Positions 1 through 11,999 of a DNA stretch of 64,000 nt are shown here, piece by piece (position 1 is the first letter of the stretch; each line of letters starts with the position of its first letter). Location of the stretch: positions 1 to 64,000 of the forward strand of contig BROG01001137.1 in the NCBI GenBank assembly GCA_030159075.1. The letters are read 5' to 3'. A program made the position numbers and the translations under genes. The DNA comes from Atrina japonica. Its lineage: Eukaryota; Mollusca; Bivalvia; Pterioida; Pinnidae. The notes below the pieces were generated by a model. The model saw only the letters and a program-made list of their open reading frames with translations. It was not told the DNA's origin and did no database searches.

Positions 1-89
1 GATGGCAGACACAGATATTACACCTAAGTACAAAAAAGAAGTACTGCCGGATTTTCTAAACTCCGAGTCCATTAGAATACGACAAACTT

Positions 90-360
90 GATATAACAAC
101 GGTCTCAGGACGAAAAATAATTGCGAATCCCAAACGGGATGAGACCAGATGTCCGACAGGAGTCCGCGCCCGCTGTTAGCATGTCACACCCGTCACTCCA
201 TGCTCAATGGAAACCTCTCAAGTTCGGCGAAAAGGTCAAGCTCGGTGAAAGGATAAAGTTCTGTTAAAAGGTAGATATAACAACGGTCATATCACGAAGA
301 GCAATTACGAATCCCAAACGGGATGGGATCAGGCGTCCGGAAGGTCAAATAATGGTGGTA
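90..360. repeat. Dispersed family F, two adjacent copies
   Basis: ATTGCGAATCCCAAACGGGA and ATTACGAATCCCAAACGGGA both follow GGTCTCA/GGTCATATCACGA-like starts, with GTCCGRMAGGAGTC, GTCACACCCGTC and GGTCAAGYTCGGTG segments. Also present at 37855-38060 and 54695-54770. Confidence 0.75.
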
Positions 361-822
361 AAATAAATAATCATCCTCATCGAATGTTAATATCAGTTAA
401 CGGTTTTGACACCTTTAGCGGTACACTCTTTACCATAGAGCACACAAATACAAAATCTGAAAAATATGCTTATTTTTACAAGACAATGGAACTCTTCACA
501 TAGACATTTTTGGATGAAAATATCTGGTCATCAATTGCCGAAAAACTTTGAATAACTGTAGACGTTTAGGCCTGTATTTACTTTACGATCATTATTTCTT
601 TAGAGTTGGTCATGTAAGCGAGCTCATGCGTGATTCCCTTCGTAATAAGACATCGCGTGTCAAAATAAAGTTCTGGAATTTCTACATTTCAAAACATTAC
701 AACACAACATTTGACAGCTTAGTTTCTATAATTACCGCCATGATCAGGTTCAGTTCCTCTCTATATTGCTTTTTCATATTTTTGATGTTAAATAATCGGG
801 GAAAATGATATATTTCCCAAAG

Positions 823-1015
823 ATATCAGCGCAGATATTGTTTTTATGTGGTTGAGTGATGCCATAGACTTACCAAAATCGTATATTGCCGAGGCAAAAG
901 TTGTCCAAGATCTGAAGTTAGCATACATTACAAAGCAAATTAACATCGAACAAAACAGATGGCGTATAATGAACTTCATTTGTCGGACTACACTTGGTCT
1001 AGACGGGAACTCCTG
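823..1015 (+). CDS. Possible exon of an unknown plus-strand gene
   Basis: An open stretch follows tatttcccaaag and ends at TCCTGG/gtgagg. It reads SADIVFMWLSDAIDLPKSYI, then EAKVVQDLKLAYITKQINIE and further residues. The mix of charged and hydrophobic residues looks protein-like, unlike most AT-rich ORFs here. The acceptor is weak and no connected exon is visible; it may belong to a gene extending left of the window or be a decayed transposon ORF. Confidence 0.28.
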
Positions 1016-1398
1016 GGTGAGGAGACAAAAAAAGGGGATACGGATGTCAGATACTTCATAGATTGTTTCATGTTTTAATAATCATGTCTTTCCGGCTGGA
1101 AGTGTGGACAAAAAGAAAAGGAAACGGTAATGAAAAAGTATATAGAACACCTACATTTGATGCATTATTTCTTTGCCAAATGCTTCGTCCATCACTCCCA
1201 TTCATTAGGTTTCAAAACAAGGGATTCATTAGATTTTAGAACAAGGGATTCATTAGGTTCCAATGTAGGATCATTGTCTTGCATGTAATTTAAAACGATC
1301 GGGTAGTAGTTCGCATTAATAATTTGTTATAATAAAACTTTTTGTCGAAATTTGTATTCATATTTACAGATGGAAATGATGCTTTAGAGAAATATAAA

Positions 1399-1525
1399 AA
1401 ATCTCAGATACCAAAGTATAAATCAATAGAATGTCCAGGACATAGATACAAACCGGTAAAAATGGACAAACACGGACCTCTGGAAGCCAAGAGGTGGGAC
1501 CAGGTGCCATGGAGGAGTAAGCAGA
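1399..1525 (-). repeat. Dispersed family A copy
   Basis: AATCTCAGATACCAAAGTAT, ATGTCCAGGACATAGATACA, GACAAACACGGACCTCTGGA, GTGCCATGGAGGAGTAAGC: the reverse of the family seen at 39391-39565. The 92-residue ORF over it is repeat-derived. Confidence 0.8.
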
Positions 1526-2144
1526 AAATAACATTATACGACAGTCTCGGCCGATATACATGCGCTAGACTGATAGTGATACTGCCATGTACAATACTAC
1601 ACTATACAAATCTATCTTAAGGAATATAATCGTGTAATACTAAGACCATACCATATACCATATAAGAATATAATATATGTTTAGCATCCATCCTAAAACC
1701 AATCACACTATCAGGAGGAAAACACAAAACGAAGGAAAAAAACAAAAACAAGACAAGGTTTGGCAATATAATACACATTTAAATATTTTCCTGATGTGTA
1801 AAGAAAAGAAAACATAATGAAACTTATAAAAACCATATTTGTCGTACATGCTTATAATATCCTATGAAATAAAAGTTATCACGTTTATGAAAATAAATGA
1901 TCATGTTTTACTATTCATTTAAGGGCTATGTTCCATATCCCCCTTAATGTTTGTGTTTTTTCTGTTTTATGATCTCAAAACCAATCCGTCAGCAGCCGCT
2001 AAACAGAGAAAAATCTTGGAATAGCCTAATGATGTGGTGGCAAAACACTTAGATATGCCCTCCTTGAACATAGTGAGTGGGGATAAGCCAAGTGGTAATC
2101 CCGTTATGTTAGATGACACTCGTGTTGAACCGGAAGCGTATTGC

Positions 2145-2320
2145 AGTCACGTGTAATAACAATCTAAAATTACGTGTGACCTGTCAACAGCGGATGCTTT
2201 CTCTTCCATGGCACCTGATCCCATCTTTGGATTTCCAGATGTCCATGTTTGTCCAATTTTGACCAGACTTGTCTCTTAAACATCCTGTAGATTATTACTT
2301 TGGTATCTGTGATTTTTATG
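2145..2320 (+). repeat. Dispersed family A copy
   Basis: GTGTGACCTGTCAACAGCGG, TTCCATGGCACCTGATCCCA, CCAGATGTCCATGTTTGTCC and TTACTTTGGTATCTGTGATT in family order. Confidence 0.75.
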
Positions 2321-2394
2321 CGATAACGTGTAAACCGCTACAGCTAATCAAAATAGATGAGCATGTGTATAGATACTATATAAATATAAATATA

Positions 2395-2905
2395 TTTGTA
2401 GGAATATTGGAGCTCAACTGATTTAGTCCAACTGAAAGAAACGATCGGCCTGAGCATTATAACTTTGGTATTATGTTTATAATAAATATAAACATAATAC
2501 CAGAGTAATAATGCTCAAGAAGACCGCCTCCACCAACCAGACGCCGCAAGTCGAGCTCCAATCCACAAAAGATCTATATTTTCCAAAGAGAAATTGGCAC
2601 TACACAAAGCCAAACTATAAATTTAAATGCATAGCAAAACCCGTTCACTTTAAAAAGATGACTGTATCAGCGTTTGAAGAATTTAGAATTTAAAGGGTGT
2701 TATCAGTGCAAAATATTACTTTATTACTTTATGATCAACTGGTACCGAAGTAACAGGTACTAGGTTTGTGCAAACCCTCGGGAACTCAAACTGTTCACCA
2801 GTAGTGGCAACGACCTAGTGGTTATAAATATCATAAACATAATACCAAAGTTACAATACTAAAGACGATCGTTTCTGTCAATTAGACGTCATCAGTTGAT
2901 AATCA
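2395..2905. repeat. Dispersed family E copies with a head-to-head junction
   Basis: GAGCATTATAACTTTGGTAT at 2452 is followed by its inverse (ATACCAGAGTAATAATGCTC) at about 2498, making a 70-bp palindromic junction. A second part (CAAACCCTCGGGAACTCAAA, CAGTAGTGGCAACGACCTAG, AGACGATCGTTTCTGTCAAT) follows. Confidence 0.7.
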
Positions 2906-4277
2906 CCATTCCATACTGGCCACTCACAGACTGACAAGGCCACACATCTAGAACCATCACTTGGCCCTGCATGTTTAACCGATTCTTGAATATGGTCAAT
3001 CTGACCAGATAGTCGTTATATAAAGGTGGGAGCTAAGGAAGGTAATACTGCAATATTTTGTAGTGACCGTTGATAGCCAGCTGTGACAATCTCTTATACT
3101 GTTTGACTTGACTAAGGGTCTCTATTTGATATTACCCGTCCAAAAGGAAAATTCATCCTTACATGGAACCTCATTTGACCCCTGGCTCATGGGTGGAAAT
3201 TTGTCTAATATTTTGTCATTTATGTATGTTAAGAATTTGGAATTTTGCTTCCCTATGTACTTTGAAATCCATGTCCTTTCTAAATAACGTTTTCAGATTT
3301 CTTACAAAAACAAATGTTATGACGTAAGTACAAGAAATATATCTTATTGATATGATCAATAACATCATACTTAGAAATGGGATCAATGCAAAATTTCAAA
3401 TTGCAGTAAAATGCAACAAAAATCCAAACGGTATGCTAGATTAACGTGTTTTTATGCGACAAATGTATCCAAATCTTATACCATAACAGCATATTTGATA
3501 ACAAAATTAATTCATCAAAACTAAGCCTTTAACATTTTCATCCTTCAAGAGATAAAATTGCGAATGAAATGTGGCAAAAATACTACTTATGCAAAATCGA
3601 ACATATATATATATATAAACGACGTTCGTTGCTTTATGTTTTGTGCTTAAGGCAGCCCTTGTAAATTGATAAATTACTGGTCCTCTGACCCCATGAACTT
3701 GAAACTTTGTCACAATAGACAAATTGACAATAGACAATGTCACCCATAGATAATCTCTTACAAATGTTGATTTCCCTTGACGTACGTTCGTAATAGATTT
3801 TGATTTCATTCACAAATTTTGTAGATATTGATTTAACAATAATGTATACCAAATCTGTAAAATTTGGTTCATGAGAAGAAGATGTACATAGTTTTGGCAA
3901 TTTAGCACTTGTTGGAACTGCGTACTTTTCGTTCACAAACCCAGAGTTCCTTCCTATGAACGTGGTTGATGCCAAATTTCGTTGACACTTTATATAAAAC
4001 CTTATGTCCAGTTTGAGGAAAGACATGTTATACAATAGTTAGCTAAAATGATTACCATAACATGTTTCGTATTGCTTTGTTTTGGCTCGATTTATAACGA
4101 GCATAAAGCCCTAACCATTCGTCCCTGTGAGGCATGGAGAAATGTCGTGTGCGTGTGTGTGTCCTTATTTCAACCACACTTGTACAAGCCGACGAAGATA
4201 TCAAATCGCACACCCTAGACCATTTACCTTCCATCTAGATATAGAGATATGCGGTCAGGAGATGAAAATTCACCTCT

Positions 4278-4370
4278 GAAAACCTGACGCGATCAAGGGA
4301 TCGAACTAGAGACCTCCATGTTGAGGATCTGGTGTTCTACCAACTGAGTTACTTTGTCTGCAATGGTATG
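4278..4370 (-). repeat. tRNA-like sequence, probably a SINE head
   Basis: On the minus strand there is an A-box-like TAACTCAGTTGGTAGAAC and a B-box-like CTAGTTCGATCC about 35 bp later. No 3' acceptor-stem pairing is evident and the downstream sequence is unlike the other SINE, so a functional tRNA gene is unlikely. Confidence 0.5.
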
Positions 4371-4569
4371 TATTGTTGTTTTAGGTCCCAGTAAGACTGC
4401 ATTTTATAAGGTGCCAAAAACTTTGATATGTGCTATGGACGTATGCTGATGGGGTGTGGGTATTCTATAGATCGCAACTGAAATGGAAAATCAGTTTGAA
4501 GTGCTATCCATAACACAGTGACCATTATTGGATATGCCGAGCCTTTGGAGTATGACCAATCACTAGCTT

Positions 4570-4660
4570 ATCAAAGACGTCGTTGGTATGACCCAGTAAC
4601 CGGAATCAAACCAGTGACCTCGTATTTGCGAGATGAACGCAAAGATCACAAGCATCTGCT
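4570..4660 (-). repeat. Second tRNA-like remnant
   Basis: The minus strand reads TTTGCGTTCATCTCGCAA and then GGTCACTGGTTTGATTCC, the latter a good B-box match; the A box is degraded. Probably an old SINE head. Confidence 0.35.
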
Positions 4661-4899
4661 CTTTACATAATAAAACTTTGTAAAGAATATAGGTAAATTC
4701 CAAGGTGAGACAAAGCGCATGCAGTATGCGGGACCACAGCTCGTATATTTCATTGCAGCGATATTTTGATTTGACCAGAATAACTCTTAAAACACTGTGG
4801 TCAAGGTATAAGATGGGTGCTAGAAATTGTCGTAAACGTTGATTTTCGTTTTGGTATCTTTATTACCATTCTTCTTTTTCAACTTTCTGAGGCAGTGTT

Positions 4900-5090
4900 T
4901 CACGAAATCCATTTCTATATTATAAATATTATTAAAATACCAAAGTGATAGGTTTACAAAAAAGACCAAACCAAATACTCAGGATGATAATTTCTGTCAA
5001 TAACACTTCATCAGTTGAGCTCGAATTTCCTAAAGAAAAGTGGTATCATACAAGGCAAAATTATGAATAAAAAAAGGTGTTGCCAAATCG
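4900..5090. repeat. Dispersed family E fragment
   Basis: TATTAAAATACCAAAGTGAT, GATAATTTCTGTCAATAACA, CTTCATCAGTTGAGCTC and GGTATCATACAAGGCAAAAT match family E in inverse order. Confidence 0.6.
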
Positions 5091-5228
5091 GTTTAGAGTA
5101 CCTACCCACTGTGAGAATGAAAAGCTTACCTTTTGAGACTAATACCATTGTCCGGAACATACTTTAAGGTGGTTAATGTACCCCGATAGGTTCACGTCTC
5201 AACCAAAAGAACCGCGAACGTCAGCAAT

Positions 5229-5433
5229 GGGACTAATTCATGTACCACGTGATAACCGATAACGTTTGTGCGGTACTAGTATCTCCACTGGTGGTGGAAC
5301 GTAACTCTATGTAATATTCCCGCTGAAATGACGTTACCGCGGGGTATCGTCTACTAGCGTCATTCCATCACTAATAGAAACAATAGTCCCACACAAACGT
5401 TATTGGGTAACGCTTGGTACATGTATTAGTCCC
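5229..5433. mobile_element. 205-bp MITE with about 40-bp terminal inverted repeats
   Basis: The left end GGGACTAATTCATGTACC and the right end GGTACATGTATTAGTCCC are inverted copies. The similarity continues inward to CGTTTGTG on both sides. No ORF inside. Confidence 0.75.
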
Positions 5434-5439
5434 ACTTTA

Positions 5440-6960
5440 ATTACGAAACCTTGGACTATTTTTATACTGTATGCCTGAAAATTGTCGCCCCTGGATATTC
5501 CCCGACCTTTCCCGACAGAAAACATATTCACCTCGTCTTAACTGCAACATCAATCACCACAGTCTCAAGGCTGGCACACGTATGCAACGGTTTGATTTAA
5601 AAAGTTGTCTCAAGATCCATGCATGGTATTATCCGTTACTTCAGTACTCAAAATATAAAACCACGACATTTTTTTCTTTATTTATTCTTTATTTTCTTTA
5701 TCACAGTTGTTATACGAATATCTCCTCAATGTTTTTTCTTTTTAGTGTAAATACTGTATAATTAAGAAATATATATGTATGAAAATAAAAAAAACCAGTA
5801 TATTTTAGATTTTGTAAATTATCAACATTCAGAAATATTTACAAGAGATATGTTCATTCTATAACAGACAGTATTTTGTGGGATTGACTTCAACCAGCAA
5901 AAGAACTGGTTCTTGTTAGTCTGTATCATATATCAAGATATCTATTCTTTTTTTTCATTTCACCGTATTAGTTCAATATGAACACTCTTTTTTTGGAAAC
6001 AAGCTAAACTCGAAAATGTCATTTAAATATAAAAAAATAATACAAACGTTATAAACTTGCAAAGAAAAGGGCCAAAATGGATGCTCAATGCTATCACTTC
6101 TGTCGATATAACTTCAGTTGAGCGCAAATTTCAAATATATGTATAAGGTCGGAAAGACATTAGTGAATTTAATACCGAAAATATTGGTCATCACTATGGC
6201 AACGAATTATGTCCATCAACTTACATTGCATTAAAAATGTGCATGCTTTCATATTACTGGCATTGCATTAAAATGTCCATACTTTCGTATTACCCTACCA
6301 TTCACCCTCTGCTAAATATTCTTGGAATAATTATACCAGATAAAGACAATACAAAAAACAGTTCATATTCTACCCTCAAAATAACAATAGATTACGTCAT
6401 CAACGAGAAATGTAGCCAATCAGAAAACGAACAATGAGCAAAACGAGAAATCAAATTTGAGCAAAAAAGGAGTATTTTTCTACAGGCAACACAAAATCAT
6501 AAAGGCACTAAATGCTAGGCATTTCAAAAATATGTTAAAGGATCTGGTATCTTTAGGTAAAAACTAGGTAAATAACTATAGGCTACAATAAAAACATCAT
6601 AAAACCAATAAATCGAGATAGACATTACCCCGATGCACCGATAAAATACAATACAGTCAAAAAGATAATACTGATAAAGTTATCACGTTTATACATTTAG
6701 GCAAAACAGCAGCATTTTTGTAGTTTTGAACTTTTGTATATTTAGTAATACATATATTCTCTTATGTATAGTGGCCATTATTCTATAAAATATACTGTAC
6801 AGATTTTATGAAATCTAAATATCAAGGCACTACAAACTTTTAACAATTGACATTAAAAGCAGAATGGTACAGTTGATAAGTTTCAGGTAACAAAAAAACA
6901 ATACAAAATATTAGATAAATATAAAAATCTTAAAATACATTATATAATTAAAATTAAATT
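5440..6960. other. Intergenic, nothing recognised
   Basis: AT-rich sequence with no credible splice-bounded exon; the 96-residue ORF at 5471-5761 ends in a low-complexity hydrophobic tail and has no support. Confidence 0.5.
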
Positions 6961-7000
6961 TGTCTATATAAATAAAATCTTATCTCAGGATTTTGCACTA

Positions 7001-7002
<2 letters not shown>

Positions 7003-7075
<73 letters not shown>
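7003..7075. repeat. (AT)n microsatellite
   Basis: Pure AT dinucleotide run of about 73 bp just downstream of the minus-strand gene's stop codon. Confidence 0.95.
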
Positions 7076-7080
<5 letters not shown>

Positions 7081-7282
7081 TTTAATTGTCACGGTAATAC
7101 ACAAACGGTGTATTGGATAAACAGAAGTATGTAAAGTTTATGCTGCATGAACTAAAAATCAGGTAGCCGGAAAATGTTGAAATATGTTACACAAAATAAA
7201 TTGGGAAAGCCCCTAGAGCAATATGAAAGTACAGAATTGATTGCATAAGTTTTTTGTCATAACTACAGGCGTAAGAACGTCA

Positions 7283-7412
7283 TTACTTTTTGGTATCGTC
7301 ATGCAGTAAGGCCTCGTGTATTGGTTTTGCTGGCTCCCAACTATTTAATCCTTTCACGGTGTCAATTTCGTCTTCTTTTTGTCTCCGTACTTCCATTTCC
7401 TTAAATGTGTCC
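7283..7412 (-). CDS. Unidentified minus-strand protein, terminal exon 6 (stop TAA)
   Basis: Minus strand: tattgttatag acceptor; the split codon gives Arg, then DTFKEMEVRRQKEDEIDTVK, GLNSWEPAKPIHEALLHDD and TKK before TAA at 7285-7283. The charged helix followed by a short SWEPAKP turn is non-random and no other frame is open. An ATTAAA-type hexamer on the minus strand lies near 7086-7081. A TA-flanked MITE begins 29 bp upstream of the acceptor. Confidence 0.8.
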
Positions 7413-7440
7413 CTATAACAATAATCAATATACATATATA

Positions 7441-7621
7441 CAGTAAAACCTCTTTATAATGCCTCTTTTTTCAATCTGCCACCCCGCTTTACGCTACAAT
7501 TTTTGAAAGTTAACTGTCCCCATTAATTTCATTTAAGGTTTCCCCTCAACCTTTTGCCAAACACCTTTATAATGCAAAATTTTGGCTGCAAAAATGGTGG
7601 CAGTATAACAAGCTTTTACTG
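7441..7621. mobile_element. TA-flanked pogo/Tigger-like MITE, copy 1
   Basis: TA/CAGTAAAACCTCTTTATAAT at the left and AAGCTTTTACTG/TA at the right. Short CAGT..AACCT ends with a TA duplication are typical of pogo/Tigger (Tc1/mariner) derivatives. Ends 29 bp from exon 6 of the minus-strand gene. Confidence 0.7.
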
Positions 7622-9133
7622 TATATGATTATTATTCATTAAAAAAAATACACATCTGCAGTTCAATATTTCATAAAATCGATCAAACATTATCTTAGAA
7701 ATATATTTAAGTTACTTCCGCTAGTTAAGAGCAAACATATGAAAATTACACGAAAGTATTTTTATAAATCGTGTTTAAGTTGTTTGTCTATGAAAATACT
7801 TTTAATCAAACGATTTAAAATGAAAACTGGATCGAAAGTAAATGTCACGCAAGATAGGAAATCGAAATCCTGCTACAGTTACGTACAAATTTATTATATA
7901 TTTACAATACCTTTCACTTCTTTATATCAAACTGTATACATGTTGATGTAATCGTTATATGAATGACAAAAAATATCCCTTTCACTCCTTGCTTATATAT
8001 ATTTAATTGATTATATGAACATATATTGAAACAAATCAACAAGGATATAACATAAATATATAAACAAGGAAACAATATCCCGATCATTATACAAATGTAA
8101 CATAATGAAACACAAAATGTTTAAAATGTAGATTTCGATCATATATTTCGTTTTGTCCAATGGAAGATAACTCTTACAGAAAGAAGCGTAGGAAATTTGT
8201 TCATCTGCTAAAAAAGATACAAACTGGACTGTATATGAATGATACTTTTTGATTTTCTTTGTGTATCTATTTCATGTCAATAGATGCTCAATATATTATC
8301 AAAATCAATTTCAACGCGAGGATTGATAATTTTATGGATTAAATTGAAATGTTACAAATCATTATATATCTAACGAAAGCATATAGTTATATCTATTGTC
8401 ACTGAAAAATATTCAAAGACAGATGAAATTTGTATACATTTAAGAGAAAACAATAAAGATTAGGTACCCTGTAACAGAATACATGTTACTGGAAATTGAA
8501 TTGAAATTTCGGTAATAAATTTCATTTAAACACATATAAAAGATTTGGGTCAACAAATATTCATTATCATGATTATTTTTGCATAACAACAATCAGCGAG
8601 GATTGCGCTGGAAAGTTAACTTCCCCAAATAATAAGAGAAGTATTAAGTCAGGCCCATACTCTTCGTATAGCCATAGTTGAAATACGAATTTACAGTCTG
8701 GGATACTCTGGTTTGATAATGAACTTCCTGTTTATGTCACTAAACTGTAGAAGAATCTAAACCCGAAAATATGAATAAGACAGTGGAGTATTGATCTTGT
8801 AGAAGAATAAAATATGTTATTATGGGTTCCAAGATTGATTACTGCCTTACAATACACGATAAAAACGAAATAAAAAGTCAAGTCATTTCTACAAACGGAT
8901 CAATTTATTGAATTTTAATTCCAAAGGTTTCAAAGGAAATTGTTAAAACAAAGTAATTATAATGATGGGTTTGTGACGCCTGAATTATCTTGTAATAATC
9001 AAACTTGATCGTAGGCAGTGAATTTTCAAATGAAAAGATGAGTTGTGAAGAAAAATGATAAAAGCCCACAAGCAATATGCCGATCAGAATACAATTTGCA
9101 AATGTATACTACGTCTTAATATTCAATCCCTAC

Positions 9134-9199
9134 CTTCGTCTGACTGGCATTGGTTGCAGCGGGACAAATGTGTCGGTCGTTATCTTGGGGTAATTAGCA
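9134..9199 (-). CDS. Unidentified minus-strand protein, exon 5
   Basis: Minus strand: gtgtgctttgcag acceptor, 66 bp, CGAAG/gtaggg donor. It encodes ANYPKITTDTFVPLQPMPVR plus a split Arg. Entry and exit phases are both 2, so it fits between exons 4 and 6 without changing the frame and could also be skipped in some transcripts. Pro-rich and positively charged at its end. Confidence 0.75.
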
Positions 9200-9503
9200 C
9201 TGCAAAGCACACATGCACACATAACAAAACATATTAAGGGTAAGTTCTAGTACGAAAAGAAACAAAACATTAAAGACAACAACACCAAAGTAAATGCATG
9301 CAAGGAAAATGATGGTGTTCAATAAATATAAATCATTTTCAGTTCTGTGTGTAGGCTGTTGTGTTCACGTGTGTGTGTGTGTGTGTGTATGTATGTGTGC
9401 GTGCGTGTGTATGTACGTGAGTGTATGTCTGTCTGTCTGTTTGTCTCTTTGAGTATATATGCAAGTCTGTGTTTATTACTTTTTTGCATGTTTGTATTTC
9501 CAG

Positions 9504-9605
9504 GAAGACGTTATTACACAATCTGTGACCGTCAAAGTATAAATGATTTTTTGAAAAATGAAAATGAATTTGGACTTCTGAAACAAAGATATCTATTACT
9601 ACAAG
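9504..9605 (+). CDS. Orphan exon-like open segment on the plus strand
   Basis: A tgtttgtatttccag acceptor, a 102-bp segment open in one frame only, and a CTACAAG/gtagga donor; entry and exit are both phase 1. The peptide contains RRYYTICDRQSINDFLKNEN and LLKQRYLLLQ. It lies in intron 5/4 of the minus-strand gene, only 300 bp from its exon 5, but on the other strand. I found no partner exons in a compatible phase, so it may be an exon of an overlapping gene, a relic, or chance. Confidence 0.4.
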
Positions 9606-10675
9606 GTAGGACAGATCTACTTAAAAAATAAACAATAAAAAGTAAAAAGGTGAACAAAAATAAAAACATAATAATGTTACTGAAAAAAAGGCAAAATACT
9701 TGAACTCAAAATGGCAGGATGTTCTGTTTGTACGACATCAACTTCTGTTTTACTGAAACCATTTACCAATGTGATCATAAACTAAAGTCCATACTAAGTT
9801 ATTCGTGCAATGTTGGCCAATATTTATAAAATGATCTGCCCAAGCACCAGGTACACATTTTTTTCATGCATAAAATATTGGTCTATACTAAGTTGACATG
9901 CACACAACAGAAGGAGGGCAAGGGAAACGTATATCAGTCATGCACACATAAATTAATCTTGTTGACATTTAAAGCAAGGGGCATGGTAGATGGTTTCGCA
10001 ATCCAGGATTTCATGCTAGGAACATTGTATCCCATGTATGGGAAAAACTTACGCTGGTGAGAAACTGCAATAATACAAATATTTGGTTTAAACCGACAAT
10101 CATAGATGCACTTAAACAAGTTTTACTCAATTATAGCCCGTTTGCTCTCCACTGAAAGTGGGATTCTGTTAAATTTCTTAAATTTCACTTAATCATCAAA
10201 TTTGAATTTTACAACAATATTTTTATTTTACCATACATAACTGAAATGTGACTAAGCACATTTTGGTCTGCTAACAAAACTTTTACCCATTTACTGCAAT
10301 AAAAAATGTTTGTGTGGGTGAATGCAAAGTTGATAAAACAGCACCCATAATTCTTTCTGATTTATGCATAAGTAGGTCGTATGCAAATCAGTAACACTGG
10401 GACATAAGGCAGTAGACTGGCATGGGATTGTATCATAATCAAATTATTTTTTATGAACTGAAAAAAAATCAGAATTATAAGTCTACATTATTTTTAATAT
10501 AATGCACAAAACTATTTTACTGAAATAATTTCATCTTCTCGGCATGCTGGATGTAAAACAACATAAAAACAAACAAAAATGTCATCTTGAAACTCATGTT
10601 GACTTACAATTGTGAGATGACCCCTTATTGACAACTGCATGAATTAAGTGTGTAACAATTTAGGCCTATTCATAC

Positions 10676-10715
10676 CAGCGATATATAAAGCTATATATAG
10701 CTTTATATATCGCTG
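10676..10715. repeat. Perfect 40-bp palindrome
   Basis: Left half CAGCGATATATAAAGCTATA is followed directly by its exact reverse complement. Imperfect pairing continues outward (TTCATAC / GTTCATGAA). Confidence 0.9.
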
Positions 10716-11441
10716 TTCATGAATGCATTTTCCTGTGAAAAAAAAAATTGTAAGTTTCATGTCCTTCTATGTTAAAATATTTGTTTATCAATTATCATAT
10801 ATATAAATTTAAATGCATCATTTGGATATTATTGCAAAATGATATTGAATCAAGGGATTTATATATTTTCATATATGAGGGGTACTGCATATAACATCCA
10901 CGTTTTTTTTTTCTTGAAATTTGAAAGAAATCTTAAATTATTAGTATTGGGAAACTTTTTCCCTTGAATTGCTTGATGCAATTAAAATTCATTTATAGTT
11001 ATGTATAACCTTTAAAATAACAATGAGCATTTAAAAAAATATAAATTATCTAGTTTTTGCAAAACATTTACTAAACCCAACTTTCAGTGAAGAGCAAACG
11101 GACTATACAAACCGTCTTATTTTCATACAACTGTAAATCATTTAAATTTCGTGATGACTATATTTCACGCATATTCGCGAATACATAAATTTGCAATTTT
11201 AAAGCAGCAAAAGACTTTTTCGCGTTACCAGACATATTATGTCACATGAGAGAGACAGAGACATGTATTTCCAGTATGACTAAATCATTTTTACGAGTTG
11301 ATGGAACATCAACGCAGTTATGTTATGCTAAGTTGTTTATTGGGAACAAGTCAAGGCACATTTTGCAGTATGGGGTTTATAACACAGTATGTGCATTTCA
11401 GCAACATAAACTCAACTTCAAGATTGATTAAATTAAGAGTA

Positions 11442-11608
11442 CAGTCATATTAACATTGTATTAACGGCAACCTCTGTATAAAGGGCATCTGCCTATAAAG
11501 GCCTTTCAAACATAAACGTTTTAACTTTTTTATAATGAATAAGCCTCTTTATAAAAGCCACCTATCTATAACGGCTACTTGAATGAACTTTATAGACAAG
11601 TTTGACTG
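11442..11608. mobile_element. TA-flanked pogo/Tigger-like MITE, copy 2
   Basis: TA/CAGTCATATT at the left, CAAGTTTGACTG/TA at the right. The internal TGTATAAAGGGCATCTGCC and CCTCTTTATAAAAGCCACC arms are partly inverted. Confidence 0.6.
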
Positions 11609-11999
11609 TATGCATTTGTTGCTATTCTCAGAAGTTAACAATTTTAAAGATTTGTGATTGTAATGCCATGCTTGCTTTACTTTTTAGAAACACTTCATAT
11701 ATAGCCACAGAGTATTGCTATCTATGGCACAAACTCTCTTACAAATATTCACTAGAAATTTGAATTCATAAATACGCCCATTTATTAATTTAATAATCTC
11801 GCAAAATAAAAGTGATTTGCGATACGAAAAAACAAAACAAAACAAAACTCATTGAAATGACATCCATGAAACAGTTTATCATCAAAATTTCAACAGGTGA
11901 ATGGGCCGCTACACGATGTGGCACACAATACATAGGCCTACCCTGTCAATATAGAAATGACTGGGTGAATATTAACAGTTACAAACACCAGGAAATAAA

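Noticed and set aside
1342..1620. 92-residue ORF
   Set aside because: Most of it is a dispersed family A copy that recurs in both orientations.
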